A stretch of 5,484 bases of DNA, from assembly GCA_012513195.1 (NCBI GenBank), contig JAAZCR010000293.1:1-5484 (forward strand). The letters are read 5' to 3'. Both the position numbers and the translations under genes were made by a program. Below, in pieces: positions 1-5,484 of the stretch. The notes below the pieces were generated by a model. That model saw only the letters and a list, made by a program, of their open reading frames with translations, was not told the origin of the DNA and did no database searches. This DNA is from Bacilli bacterium (lineage in GTDB: Bacteria > Bacillota_I > Bacilli_A > Haloplasmatales > Haloplasmataceae). Every line of letters starts with the position of its first letter. The stretch's first letter is position 1.

Positions 1-777
1 ACTTGTGACGGAGTATATCAATTTTGTTTTGGTGAGCGCACTAATGTTGTGCCAGATAAAGCAACAGCTGTTATTGATGGAAAGTTTAAAGAAAGATTCT
101 ATAAGTTCTTACAAGATAATGACTATAGTGGAAGTGTAAAAGAACTAGATAATGGTACGATTGAAGTAACAGTTAACGGAAAGAGTGCCCATGCGATGGA
201 GCCTGAAAAAGGATTAAATGCGGGATTTGTGTTAGTCGAGTTTTTGCATAAGATTACTAACAATAAACTTGTTCACTTTATCCATAAGTATTTATCATTT
301 GATACCAGACTAACAAAAACCAATCTTAATTATACCCATGAAGTGATGGGAGATTTAACCTGTAATGTAGGTGTATGTCGTTATGAAAATGAAGAAGTAA
401 AACTCTTACTCAATTTCCGCTATCCATTAAACACAGATGTCGAAAAGATGACGAGAGTATTATCTGAAAAAGCACAAGAGTTTGGTTTAACATATAAAGT
501 AATTAGCGATAGTAAACCTCACTACGTTGATCCTGAAAGTGAACTTGTAAGAACTTTACATCAAGCCTACATTAAATACACTAATGATACAGAAACACCT
601 ATCATGACGATTGGTGGCGGTACTTATGCCCGTTCATTTAAGAATGCGGTTGCCTTTGGCCCCGAATTCCCCAATAAAGAAGCATTAATCCATCAACCAA
701 ATGAGTATGCGATTTTAGAAGATTTATTCTTAGCAACTGCCATTTATGCAGAGGCAATCTATAATTTAACAAGGTAG
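1..777 (+). CDS. pepV: PepV/Sapep-family dipeptidase, 3' part (5' end outside window)
   Basis: This is the C-terminal 258 residues of a metal-dependent dipeptidase of the M20 family (PepV/Sapep group), a cytoplasmic enzyme that releases amino acids from dipeptides. The frame is open from base 1, so the GTG at 49 is an internal Val in the conserved NVVPDKATA stretch and not a start. Family members are usually about 465-470 aa, so roughly 210 N-terminal residues, including the HxD metal site, are missing. Visible hallmarks are GKSAHAMEPEKGLNA (codons near 175-220, with the lid-domain His at 190-192), GGGTYAR at 613-633, FGPEFP at 655-672 and HQPNEY starting at 691. The last holds the C-terminal metal-ligand His known from Lactobacillus PepV. 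The gene stops with TAG at 775-777, 6 nt before trmB, and the two are probably co-transcribed. Family assignment is firm; peptide specificity is inferred. Confidence 0.9.
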   Translation, partial: TCDGVYQFCFGERTNVVPDKATAVIDGKFKERFYKFLQDNDYSGSVKELDNGTIEVTVNGKSAHAMEPEKGLNAGFVLVEFLHKITNNKLVHFIHKYLSFDTRLTKTNLNYTHEVMGDLTCNVGVCRYENEEVKLLLNFRYPLNTDVEKMTRVLSEKAQEFGLTYKVISDSKPHYVDPESELVRTLHQAYIKYTNDTETPIMTIGGGTYARSFKNAVAFGPEFPNKEALIHQPNEYAILEDLFLATAIYAEAIYNLTR

Positions 778-783
778 GTAAAT

Positions 784-1434
784 ATGCGATTACGAAAGAT
801 TCCCAATGCATTAGAAATATTACAAGAACACCCTGATTATGTAATTATCACCCCCCAAAACTATAAGGGTAAATGGCATTCATTCTTTGGTAATATGAAT
901 CCCATTCATCTTGAAGTAGGTATGGGTAAGGGGCAATTCATTATCACCATGGCGAAAAACCATCCCGATATCAACTTTATTGGAATTGAAGTAGTCGAAA
1001 GTATCATGGTGAAGGCACTTAGAAAATATAAAAGAGAAGAAGAAAAGCTTCCTAATCTTATCTTTGTATTATTAAATGCCCAGGAGTTAGAAAACGTCTT
1101 TGAAAAAGGTGAGGTAAGTCAAATATATTTAAACTTTTCTGACCCATGGCCTAAAAAACGCCATGAGAAAAGACGATTAACTTATTCTTCTTTCCTACAA
1201 ATCTTTAAGAACATTCTTAAGGATGATGGAGAAATCCATTTAAAAACTGATAATGAAAAGTTCTTTGAATATTCATTAGTAAGCATGTCACAATTTGGCA
1301 TGGTCTTTAATTTTGTTAGTTTAGATTTACATAAGTCTGATTTCCAAGGCAATGTAATGACAGAATATGAAGAACGGTTTAGCCAAAAGGGGCAACGAAT
1401 ATTTCGTTTAGAAGCGAAATTTAAAAAAGTCTGA
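784..1434 (+). CDS. trmB: tRNA (guanine-N7-)-methyltransferase TrmB
   Basis: This is a complete 216-aa SAM-dependent methyltransferase that makes m7G (position 46 of the variable loop) in tRNA. Its length is normal for Bacillota TrmB, which is near 213 aa. Visible motifs are the SAM-binding LEVGMGKG (residues 43-50), GIE (67-69), the TrmB signature FSDPWPKKRH (118-127) followed by EKRRLT, KTDN (154-157) and the C-terminal TEYEERF (193-199). The ATG start is supported by AGGTAGG at 772-778, which overlaps the stop of the upstream dipeptidase gene and lies 5 nt from the start. The short 6-nt gap suggests translational coupling within one operon. The TGA stop (1432-1434) lies inside the left arm of the terminator hairpin. 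The TGA stop together with TGG Trp codons indicates that UGA is not read as Trp here. Confidence 0.97.
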   Translation: MRLRKIPNALEILQEHPDYVIITPQNYKGKWHSFFGNMNPIHLEVGMGKGQFIITMAKNHPDINFIGIEVVESIMVKALRKYKREEEKLPNLIFVLLNAQELENVFEKGEVSQIYLNFSDPWPKKRHEKRRLTYSSFLQIFKNILKDDGEIHLKTDNEKFFEYSLVSMSQFGMVFNFVSLDLHKSDFQGNVMTEYEERFSQKGQRIFRLEAKFKKV

Positions 1435-1454
1435 GAATCATCTCAGGCTTTTTT
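1423..1454. terminator. Bidirectional intrinsic terminator between trmB and asnB
   Basis: A 14-bp stem runs from 1423-1436 (AAAAAAGTCTGAGA) to 1441-1454 (TCTCAGGCTTTTTT) around a 4-nt ATCA loop, with one G-U wobble. The A-rich left arm and T-rich right arm give a U tract on either strand, so the hairpin can terminate trmB on + and the convergent asnB on -. The trmB stop codon lies within the left arm. Confidence 0.88.
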
Positions 1455-1493
1455 AATTTATTATTTATTTGTCAAAGCTTATCATTTTAAATA

Positions 1494-1802
1494 TTATACG
1501 TCAATTTGAACTTGATAATCTCTTAACCAAGTATTTATTTGTATAAGGTAAGCCAAGATCTGTGGACCAGTCATTAATTGACCAAAGAAGGGTTCATTAT
1601 TATATTCATCAATGTTTTGGATAATCGTAAAGACCACTTGGGGGTCAATTATTTCAAGTAGGGGATTATGCTTATCTTGTAGTATCATAAGCATCTTATG
1701 AATTACAGCTTCAGTGTATTGCGGGTGATGGGTTTTGGGATAGGGGCTTTTTTTTCGTTCGATGACGCTATCAGGTAATATCCCTTTTAAAGCCTCTCGA
1801 AG
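1494..1802 (-). pseudogene. asnB: Displaced C-terminal segment of the frameshifted asparagine synthetase
   Basis: This is not a separate gene. Read from 1802 downward it is 102 codons plus TAA (1496-1494), open throughout, and it continues the asparagine synthetase after the break: LREALKGILPDSVIE, then RKKSPYPKTHHPQY, a strongly conserved C-terminal segment of this family, then a less conserved tail ending in YQVQIDV. An internal ATG at 1694 gives a 66-aa open frame that could be mistaken for a small hypothetical gene, but it has no convincing ribosome-binding site of its own. The frame is intact across the T8 run at 1748-1755 (A8 on the coding strand), so that homopolymer is not the site of the error. 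Good conservation after the break suggests a recent mutation or a sequencing or assembly error and not an old decayed gene. Confidence 0.88.
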
Positions 1803-3331
1803 TAAGCCTTTTCTCTACCATTAAGTAGTTTAAAGTGATAAGGTATATTAAATGCATATTCCACTAACCGATAATCTGCAAATGGAACGCGCACTTCAAG
1901 ACTATGAGCCATGCTCATTCTGTCCTTGCGATTTAATAATGTGACCATGAACCATTCAATATTTAATACAAACATTTCCCTTAGCCGTTTATCATACTCA
2001 TTATCCGTCGTTAGCTTAGGAACTCGCTTTATCGTATCATGATATTTATCTTGGATATAGGTTTCAATGGGGAGTGTTTTATCTTTTAATAGTTTTTTTC
2101 TTAATGACACAGTTCTTAACCATGGGAAAGTATTACTAAAAAATAGTTCTCTACGAGCATACCAAGGATAACCACCAAAAACCTCATCGGCACATTCACC
2201 AGATAAGGCAACCGTTTCGGTTTCTCTAACCTTTTCACAGAAGAGGTATAAGGAAGAATCAATATCTGCCATTCCTGGTAGATCATTAGCATGAACAGCT
2301 TTATCAAGAGCTTCGATTAATCGCGTATTATTCAGTATTACATTAGTATGATTACTATTAATGAACTTACTCATTAGATCAACCCAAGGACTATCGGAGT
2401 TAGGTTGATAGAGAGTAGTTTTGAAATATTTATCGTTTTCTTCATAGTCAATTGCGTAGGTATTTAAAGTAAGGTTTTTATATTTTTTAAAATAGGTCGC
2501 AGTAATTGTAGCGATAATGCTGGAATCTAAACCACCTGATAAAAAACAACCTAAAGGTACATCGGAGATTAATTGACGCTCGATGGCGTCAATTAATAAT
2601 TCCCGCGTATGATTAATGGTTTCTTCGAGTGTTTCGGTATGTTCTTTAGCTTCTAATTTCCAATAACGTTGTAGGTAGAAATGATTTTGTTGATAAATAA
2701 GATAATAACCAGGGGGAATCTCTTTAATATCTTTAAATATTGCTGAGTGAGGACTACGCATTGGACCTATTGCGAAGATTTCTAATAATCCTTCTTCCTT
2801 TATGATCGGTTCAATTAAAGGATGTTTAAGCAAAGCCTTAATCTCGGAAGCAAATAACAGATTATCATTTTTAACACAATAAAACAATGGTTTAACCCCG
2901 AGATGATCACGAGCCAAAAATAACGTTTGGTTCGTATTGTCCCATACTCCAAAGGCAAAGATACCATTTAAATGCTTAACTACTTCTTCACCCCATTCGA
3001 TATAAGCAGTTAATAAGACCTCCGTATCCGAATACCCTTGAAACTCATAGCCTTTTTTAAGTAAATCTTTTCGTAAGTCCTCAGTATTATATAACTCGCC
3101 ATTATATACAAGAGTATATTCTTTTCCATTAACTATTTTGGTCATAGGTTGCTTACCACCTTCAGGGTCAATTACAACAAGCCTTTTATGACCCAAAAGT
3201 GCATGGGGATAGACCTTTGTACCTGTATCATCTGGTCCTCTATGACTTAGGGTAGATAACATTTCATTTAGAAAAATAGTATGTAAGGAAAGATCTTTAG
3301 TAAAATTAATCCATCCGAGGATGCCACACAT
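1787..3331 (-). CDS. asnB: Asparagine synthetase (glutamine-hydrolysing), frameshifted; long 5' part
   Basis: AsnB converts aspartate, glutamine and ATP to asparagine in the cytoplasm. This reading frame encodes 514 aa. The N-terminal class II glutamine amidotransferase domain spans about residues 2-210: catalytic Cys2 in MCGILG, SHRGPDD (29-35), YNGELYN (76-82), SDTEV (101-105) and RDHLGVKPLFY (141-151). The synthetase domain follows, with the ATP PP-loop SGGLDSS (265-271), DLPGMADIDSS (350-360), SGECADEVFGGYPW (377-390) and, further on, DRMSMAHSLEVRVPFAD. The start is fixed by the nucleophile Cys2 and by GAGGT at 3342-3338, 6 nt upstream. After GREKA (505-509) the frame leaves family consensus (YFERL, then TAA at 1789-1787), while the expected LLREALKGILPD follows in the next frame. 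One base is therefore missing near 1804. Joined with 1802-1494, the protein would be about 612 aa, the normal size for Bacillus-type AsnB/AsnO. As written, it lacks about 100 conserved C-terminal residues and is probably inactive, unless the shift is a sequencing error. Confidence 0.93.
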   Translation of the reverse strand: MCGILGWINFTKDLSLHTIFLNEMLSTLSHRGPDDTGTKVYPHALLGHKRLVVIDPEGGKQPMTKIVNGKEYTLVYNGELYNTEDLRKDLLKKGYEFQGYSDTEVLLTAYIEWGEEVVKHLNGIFAFGVWDNTNQTLFLARDHLGVKPLFYCVKNDNLLFASEIKALLKHPLIEPIIKEEGLLEIFAIGPMRSPHSAIFKDIKEIPPGYYLIYQQNHFYLQRYWKLEAKEHTETLEETINHTRELLIDAIERQLISDVPLGCFLSGGLDSSIIATITATYFKKYKNLTLNTYAIDYEENDKYFKTTLYQPNSDSPWVDLMSKFINSNHTNVILNNTRLIEALDKAVHANDLPGMADIDSSLYLFCEKVRETETVALSGECADEVFGGYPWYARRELFFSNTFPWLRTVSLRKKLLKDKTLPIETYIQDKYHDTIKRVPKLTTDNEYDKRLREMFVLNIEWFMVTLLNRKDRMSMAHSLEVRVPFADYRLVEYAFNIPYHFKLLNGREKAYFERL

Positions 3332-3337
3332 AACTCT

Positions 3338-3342
3338 ACCTC
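3338..3342 (-). promoter_or_regulatory. asnB ribosome-binding site
   Basis: On the minus strand GAGGT is followed by a 6-nt spacer and ATG at 3331-3329. It supports the start that places the catalytic Cys at position 2. Confidence 0.75.
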
Positions 3343-3371
3343 ATTTCTAATTTAGGAATTTCATGATGTAC

Positions 3372-3377
3372 ATTATA
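3372..3377 (-). promoter_or_regulatory. Probable -10 box of the asnB promoter
   Basis: The minus strand carries a perfect TATAAT about 40 nt upstream of the asnB start. No good -35 hexamer lies 16-18 nt upstream, so the promoter may be weak or activator-dependent. The box sits inside a small inverted repeat, TACAT-TAT-ATGTA (3369-3381), which could be an operator or a chance palindrome. Confidence 0.45.
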
Positions 3378-3452
3378 TGTAAAATTACCATTAAGGGTGA
3401 TAATTGAATGTAAGTTTAACTCAAAATTTTCTAGATACCAGTGATGTTTTCG

Positions 3453-3482
3453 TTTACATGTTTTGTCGTAATATGTTACAAT
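3453..3482 (+). promoter_or_regulatory. Probable sigma-A-type promoter of the EAL-protein gene
   Basis: TTTACA (3453-3458) and TACAAT (3477-3482) are separated by 18 nt, and the -10 is preceded by TG plus one base, an extended -10 arrangement. Transcription would begin near 3489, leaving about 20 nt before the ATG at 3510. This excludes the upstream GTG/ATG codons at 3441-3446 as starts. Confidence 0.6.
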
Positions 3483-3499
3483 AAAAAAAAGAAGCGTTT

Positions 3500-3505
3500 G
3501 GTGAT
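3500..3505 (+). promoter_or_regulatory. Weak ribosome-binding site for the EAL-protein gene
   Basis: GGTGAT matches the 3' part of the consensus GGAGGTGATC, 4 nt before ATG 3510. Because it pairs with the distal part of the anti-SD, the effective spacing is normal. It is weaker than the site of the downstream gene and is used here, with the promoter position, to choose the start. Confidence 0.5.
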
Positions 3506-3509
3506 AGAT

Positions 3510-5165
3510 ATGAAGGGTAAGTATGCGAAGATTATCAACTATCTTCTTTATCCTAAAGGTTATGCCATCGCTATTAATGTGTTTATTATTGCCTTATTAT
3601 CATTTTTCGTTTATCTTTTTGTTTATTATACTGGTGGCACAAAGTATGTTTACACCCATAGTAGTTATTTACCAGTTATTTTTGCTTCGGTGGTATTTGG
3701 TGTTAAAGGTGGTTTTATCACAGGCATAGTATGTGGTGTTCTTTTAGGTCCATTAATGCCATTAGATACAAAAACAGGTGAAGTCCAAGAAACACTAAAT
3801 TGGGTATTTAGAATGGGTGTATTTGTAATTGTGGGAGTATTTTCAGGGTTAATGGCGAATGTTTTTCGATATAATACCAAACGCATTATTGATTATTTAA
3901 CGCATAACCAAGAAACAGGTATTCCTAATATTAGTGCTTTAACAAAAAACTATTTAATTAAAGAAGCTTTAGATGATGAAAATACTCAACTAGCATTTTC
4001 GATATTAATTAATAAATATGAAAATATTATCGAAGTCATATCGCGTGATCATTATAATGATTTAATCAAGCAAATTTATCATAATCTGCGTAGTAATTTA
4101 CCACAAGAAACGCAAATCATTCAATCCGCAACGGATAAAATCTGGGTGGCGATTAAAGACCCAAACATTGAAGAATACATTAACAAAATACTCACAACTC
4201 TAAATGTCAGTTATTACATTAATAACATACCGCTTTTTGTGACTTTCTCAATAGGTGTGTGTCGACATCAAAATTATTATTCATTAATTGATACTTTTAA
4301 GAATGCAGATATGAGTGCTCGACGCGCGCAAAAGTATAATGTACCATATTTAATCTTTCAGAATGAACATTTTGAAAGTTTTCGCAATATTGAGTTATTA
4401 GGAATGTTTAGAAATGCCCTATATCAAGAAGAATTAAATCTTCATTATCAACCGAAAATATGTTTAAAAACCAACAAACCTATAGGAATAGAGGCATTAC
4501 TCCGATGGAATCATCCTAAACACGGAGAAATAAAACCTTTAGAAATCATTCCTTTAATTGAAGAGACGGAATTAATCAACACATTATCATATTGGGTTTT
4601 AAAACGTAGTTTAGATACCGTAAGTAATCTCAGTAAACTTGATATAAAGATGAAAATATCTTTAAATATCTCACCAAAGAACCTAATGGATAAGAATTTC
4701 ATTGATCGTGTAATTGATTTAGTAGACCATTATAATATTGATAATGAATATATCGAGTTTGAAATAACCGAGTCAGCGTTAATTGAAAACTTAGATTTAT
4801 GTGCTAAACTTCTTAAACATATAAAGGACTATCGCATAGGGTTATCTATTGATGATTTTGGTATAGGTTACTCCTCATTATCTTACTTAAGCAATTTACC
4901 AGTTGATATCGTTAAAATTGACAGTTTCTTTATTAATCAAATGACCAAGGAAAAAGCAGTTCGTCATATCGTTCACTCGACGATTGAGCTTGTCCACGAT
5001 TTAGGTATGAAAGTAGTAGCGGAAGGTGTTGAAAATCAAGAACAATTAGAAATCCTTAAAGGGATGAATTGTGATTATGTGCAAGGTTACTTATATGCAA
5101 AACCTATGAATGAGACTGATTTAATCAATTGGTACTTAGAATATCATAAGGAGGAGCGTATATAA
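3510..5165 (+). CDS. Membrane-anchored degenerate GGDEF / intact EAL protein, probable c-di-GMP phosphodiesterase
   Basis: The protein is 551 aa. It probably hydrolyses cyclic di-GMP to pGpG at the inner face of the membrane. About four hydrophobic segments (roughly residues 18-41, 52-67, 68-83 and 99-119) form an N-terminal membrane domain without a large external loop. Then comes a GGDEF-fold domain (about 128-285) recognisable from TGIPN (136-140), FSIGV (246-250) and NADMSARRAQ. Its signature is replaced by ATDKI (207-211), so cyclase activity is unlikely; GTP sensing is possible but unproven. The EAL domain (about 297-540) has every residue expected of an active enzyme: E328 in IEALLRW, N386, E418 and E421 in FEITES, D448-D449 in IDDFGIGYSS, K469 in VKID, E505 in AEGVE and Q525 in YVQGY. 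The frame is open from 3441, but the promoter at 3453-3482 and the site at 3500-3505 favour ATG 3510. The 27-nt gap to the next gene suggests co-transcription. The membrane domain's ligand cannot be told. Confidence 0.9.
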   Translation: MKGKYAKIINYLLYPKGYAIAINVFIIALLSFFVYLFVYYTGGTKYVYTHSSYLPVIFASVVFGVKGGFITGIVCGVLLGPLMPLDTKTGEVQETLNWVFRMGVFVIVGVFSGLMANVFRYNTKRIIDYLTHNQETGIPNISALTKNYLIKEALDDENTQLAFSILINKYENIIEVISRDHYNDLIKQIYHNLRSNLPQETQIIQSATDKIWVAIKDPNIEEYINKILTTLNVSYYINNIPLFVTFSIGVCRHQNYYSLIDTFKNADMSARRAQKYNVPYLIFQNEHFESFRNIELLGMFRNALYQEELNLHYQPKICLKTNKPIGIEALLRWNHPKHGEIKPLEIIPLIEETELINTLSYWVLKRSLDTVSNLSKLDIKMKISLNISPKNLMDKNFIDRVIDLVDHYNIDNEYIEFEITESALIENLDLCAKLLKHIKDYRIGLSIDDFGIGYSSLSYLSNLPVDIVKIDSFFINQMTKEKAVRHIVHSTIELVHDLGMKVVAEGVENQEQLEILKGMNCDYVQGYLYAKPMNETDLINWYLEYHKEERI

Positions 5166-5180
5166 TAGTGACATCGGTTT

Positions 5181-5187
5181 GAGGAGG
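5181..5187 (+). promoter_or_regulatory. Strong ribosome-binding site of the YdbC-like gene
   Basis: GAGGAGG lies 5 nt before ATG 5193. It is the strongest Shine-Dalgarno site in the window and suggests that this small protein is made in larger amounts than the membrane protein encoded upstream. Confidence 0.8.
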
Positions 5188-5192
5188 ATAAT

Positions 5193-5414
5193 ATGACGGA
5201 AGTAACCTATGAAATCAAAGAAAAATTAGGCATTTTATCTGAAAGTAGTAAAGGTTGGGTTAAAGAACTCAATATCGTAAGTTGGAATGAACGCGAACCA
5301 AAATACGATTTACGGGAATGGAATCCTGAACATACCAGAATGGGCAAAGGGATAACTCTTACTAAAGAGGAATTACTTCAACTCAAAAATATAATTGATG
5401 ACCTTGATTTGTAA
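5193..5414 (+). CDS. ydbC: YdbC-family PC4-like ssDNA-binding protein
   Basis: This is a complete 73-aa cytoplasmic protein. It resembles the YdbC family of Bacillota, bacterial relatives of the eukaryotic coactivator PC4; the Lactococcus lactis member is known as a homodimer that binds single-stranded DNA. Visible family features are the N-terminal strand with KEKLGILSES, then SKGWVKELNIVSWN (residues 19-32), EPKYDLREWNPEH (35-47), MGKGITLTKEEL (50-61) and a short acidic C-terminal helix. Length is normal for the family. Its role in the cell is not settled; transcription, replication or repair are all possible. It lies 27 nt after the EAL gene, with a strong ribosome-binding site and a terminator right after it, so it is probably the last gene of a two-gene transcript. 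A TATAAT at 5161-5166 might give it an extra promoter, but no good -35 supports this. Confidence 0.85.
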   Translation: MTEVTYEIKEKLGILSESSKGWVKELNIVSWNEREPKYDLREWNPEHTRMGKGITLTKEELLQLKNIIDDLDL

Positions 5415-5418
5415 GTAT

Positions 5419-5455
5419 AAAAATACCTATAGAGAAAGAATCTATAGGTATTTTT
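5419..5455 (+). terminator. Intrinsic terminator after the YdbC-like gene
   Basis: A perfect 15-bp stem, AAAAATACCTATAGA (5419-5433) against TCTATAGGTATTTTT (5441-5455), encloses a 7-nt loop GAAAGAA. The T5 end serves as the U tract. It lies 4 nt after the stop codon, and its A-rich left arm could let it work in the other direction as well. Confidence 0.88.
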
Positions 5456-5456
5456 C

Positions 5457-5484
5457 GGCTCTTTGTCAAATAGTGTTGGTGAAT
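5457..5484. mobile_element. Probable terminal inverted repeat of an ISL3-family insertion sequence (continues outside window)
   Basis: The last 28 bases begin GGCTCTTTGTCAAATAGTG and continue to the window edge. A GGxTCTTTGTCAA-type start is characteristic, from memory, of the terminal repeats of ISL3-family elements, which are common in Bacillota. The match begins one base after the T-tract of the ydbC terminator, as expected for an element inserted in AT-rich intergenic DNA. ISL3 elements usually make 8-bp target duplications, so the flank TATTTTTC (5449-5456) would be one copy. No transposase sequence is visible and orientation cannot be judged. This rests on a short motif only. Confidence 0.5.

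Noticed and set aside
49..777. A dipeptidase gene starting at GTG 49
   Set aside because: The frame is open back to base 1 and the GTG encodes a Val in the conserved NVVPDKATA segment, so the gene is cut by the window edge and does not start there.
1494..1694. An independent 66-aa gene downstream of asnB
   Set aside because: It is in frame with conserved asparagine synthetase C-terminal sequence (ILPDSV, RKKSPYPKTHHP) starting at 1802 and is the displaced end of that gene.
1795..1815. Programmed -1 ribosomal frameshift in asnB
   Set aside because: The site reads GAA AAG GCT TAC, with no X XXY YYZ slippery heptamer and no evident downstream pseudoknot or upstream SD-like stimulator, and this family is not known for recoding.
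2116..2307. 63-codon open frame inside asnB on the minus strand
   Set aside because: It lies in another frame of the well-conserved synthetase domain and has no recognisable protein features.
3441..3509. Upstream GTG/ATG starts for the EAL protein, adding about 23 residues
   Set aside because: They lie upstream of or within the predicted promoter (3453-3482), lack a ribosome-binding site, and would add a low-complexity CYNKKKKR segment untypical of the family.
3332..3509. Asparagine T-box or other riboswitch upstream of asnB
   Set aside because: The region lacks a T-box consensus (AGGGTGGTACCGCG-like) and a terminator/antiterminator pair, and the likely leader from the -10 box is only about 35 nt.
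3523..3886. Small open frames on both strands at 3523-3729 (+) and 3665-3886 (-)
   Set aside because: They are other-frame readings of the membrane-domain region of the EAL protein, without ribosome-binding sites or family resemblance.
4511..4702. Antisense 63-codon frame within the EAL domain
   Set aside because: It overlaps strongly conserved EAL coding sequence and has no independent signals.
5148..5182. A micro-ORF (GTG ACA TCG GTT TGA) after the AAGGAGG at 5148-5154
   Set aside because: It has four codons with poor spacing (13 nt) from the SD-like sequence, which itself encodes the K-E-E end of the EAL protein; most likely coincidence.
1..5484. tRNA, rRNA, CRISPR array or toxin-antitoxin/defence module
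   Set aside because: No cloverleaf, rRNA-like conserved stretch, regularly spaced direct repeats, or paired small toxin-antitoxin genes could be seen on either strand.

Overview
The window is AT-rich, tightly packed bacterial DNA with strong Shine-Dalgarno sites and U-tailed hairpin terminators. Its gene families (PepV-type dipeptidase, TrmB, AsnB/AsnO-type asparagine synthetase, YdbC-type PC4 protein) point to the low-GC Bacillota and their relatives, such as Bacilli, Erysipelotrichia-like lineages or Acholeplasma-like mollicutes. UGA appears to be a normal stop: trmB ends in TGA inside a terminator hairpin, and Trp is encoded by TGG. This argues against the Mycoplasma genetic code. The species cannot be named from this sequence alone.

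Layout. (1) Positions 1-1434, + strand: the 3' part of a PepV/Sapep dipeptidase gene (its 5' end lies outside the window), then trmB 6 nt later, apparently one operon, closed by a hairpin at 1423-1454 that can work in both directions. (2) Positions 1494-3331, - strand, convergent with trmB: a glutamine-hydrolysing asparagine synthetase gene broken by a single-base frameshift near 1804. The long 5' part encodes 514 aa and ends early. The remaining 102 codons of the C-terminus are intact in the next frame, and together they restore about 612 aa. (3) Positions 3332-3509: a divergent promoter region. (4) Positions 3510-5414, + strand: a membrane-anchored protein with a degenerate GGDEF domain and an intact EAL domain (a probable cyclic-di-GMP phosphodiesterase), followed 27 nt later by a small YdbC/PC4-like ssDNA-binding protein, closed by a perfect 15-bp hairpin terminator. 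(5) Positions 5457-5484: sequence resembling the terminal inverted repeat of an ISL3-family insertion sequence that would continue beyond the right edge and sits directly against the terminator's T-tract.

The genes are mostly housekeeping: peptide turnover, tRNA m7G modification, asparagine synthesis, second-messenger degradation and ssDNA binding. They do not form one pathway. I found no convincing undescribed multi-gene system. The points most worth a second look are the asnB frameshift, the probable IS end in the ydbC terminator, and the pairing of a GGDEF-degenerate EAL protein with a PC4-like protein.
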